This document shows positions 63,721-64,000 of a stretch of 64,000 nucleotides of DNA, piece after piece. The stretch's first letter is position 1. Each line of letters begins with the position of its first letter. Location of the stretch: the NCBI GenBank assembly GCA_012729055.1, contig JAAYDW010000086.1:1-64000 (forward strand), given 5' to 3'. Both the position numbers and the translations under genes were made by a program. The notes below the pieces were generated by a model. That model did no database searches and was not told the origin of the DNA. It saw only the letters and a program-made list of their open reading frames with translations. This DNA comes from Deltaproteobacteria bacterium. GTDB lineage: Bacteria > Desulfobacterota > Syntrophia > Syntrophales > Smithellaceae.

Positions 63721-64000
63721 ATGCAGCCTTACGCGGTGATTGTGAGCGGCGGGCGCCTGGGCGATCCGGATTTTTTCCGGACGCAGACCGAGGCGATCGC
63801 CGGACGGCTGCTCATCGGTTGCGACGGCGGCGCGCGCCATCTGCGGCGCGCGGGGTTCCGGCCCGACGTGCTTTTAGGAGACATGGATTCCCTGCCGTCC
63901 GCGCAGGCCGTCGAATATGAACAAGCCGGGGTGAAGATCCTCCGGTATCCGTCCGACAAGGATTTTACGGACACGGCGCTGGCGCTCGATTACGCGATCG
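63721..64000 (+). CDS. thiN: Thiamine pyrophosphokinase (5' part)
   Basis: Incomplete at the window end; 93 codons are seen. It begins MQPYAVIVSGG, and includes LLIGCDGGARHLRRAGFRPDVLLGDMDS and the SDKDFTDTALAL stretch, the metal and substrate contacts of thiamine diphosphokinases. AGGAG is placed before the ATG. It converts thiamine to TPP, the ligand of the riboswitch in front of it, so the product represses its own synthesis step. Confidence 0.9.
   Translation, partial: MQPYAVIVSGGRLGDPDFFRTQTEAIAGRLLIGCDGGARHLRRAGFRPDVLLGDMDSLPSAQAVEYEQAGVKILRYPSDKDFTDTALALDYAI

Overview
This 64 kb window reads as chromosomal DNA of a GC-rich, Gram-negative anaerobe, most likely a deltaproteobacterium of the Syntrophales/Desulfobacterota type. 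The sequence shows Gram-negative envelope genes (lpxC, a heptose-1-phosphate adenylyltransferase, several lipoproteins), a DUF4390-NtrY-NtrX block next to lpxC, a GMP synthase PP-loop subunit without its amidotransferase half, an orphan GltD-like Fe-S flavoprotein, a hemerythrin-linked diguanylate cyclase, and a CoA-ester degradation island. The taxonomic placement is inference from gene content. No rRNA, tRNA, CRISPR array, transposase or prophage was recognised.

Region by region. 1-1.6 kb: a methyltransferase gene between repeat-rich spacers (a 43-bp direct repeat, a composite palindrome, a 7-bp tandem repeat). 1.6-12.4 kb, minus strand: GltD-like oxidoreductase, GGDEF-hemerythrin protein, B12-type radical SAM enzyme, then an envelope cluster: an L,D-transpeptidase, a CsgG/FlgO-like protein carrying three hemopexin-like repeats, a fumarylacetoacetase-family enzyme, an alpha/beta-hydrolase lipoprotein and an ankyrin lipoprotein. 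12.6-20 kb: small membrane protein, RlmL-like methyltransferase, M48 protease with LemA, proB-obgE, and rpmA-rplU with a strong promoter and terminator. 20-30 kb: lytic transglycosylase, then a TetR-controlled CoA island (carboxyltransferase, acyl-CoA ligase, TetR, SDR, branched-chain-type binding protein, AMACR-like CoA-transferase-fold enzyme), then the guaA PP-loop subunit. 30-36 kb: hisF, a methyltransferase, a cupin, YjbQ, yebC-ruvC-ruvA-ruvB and queH. 36-42 kb: lpxC behind a sigma-54-like site, DUF4390, ntrY, ntrX. 42-49 kb, minus strand: LPG-synthase-like membrane protein, DUF3568 lipoprotein, dnaJ, purC, a metallo-beta-lactamase-fold hydrolase, rsmB, fmt. 49-51 kb: two tandem RsbRD_N-like genes and an MFS carrier. 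51-56 kb, minus strand: rsfS-comF-hldE2-dksA-priA. 56-62 kb: TIM-barrel protein, two Dpp-type permeases, a 55-residue ORF coupled to tatD, then queC-queE-queD. 62-64 kb: a beta-helix surface protein and, divergent from it, a TPP riboswitch with a terminator ahead of thiamine pyrophosphokinase, which runs off the window.

How the parts fit. queH, queC, queE and queD together cover early and late steps of queuosine synthesis. The CoA island looks like a regulated carboxylic-acid degradation unit: a perfect palindrome overlaps the tetR promoter region. The least familiar items are the CsgG-hemopexin/L,D-transpeptidase pair, the coupled ankyrin/hydrolase lipoproteins, the paired RsbRD_N-like proteins, and the MFS gene that has no conventional start codon for its full-length form.
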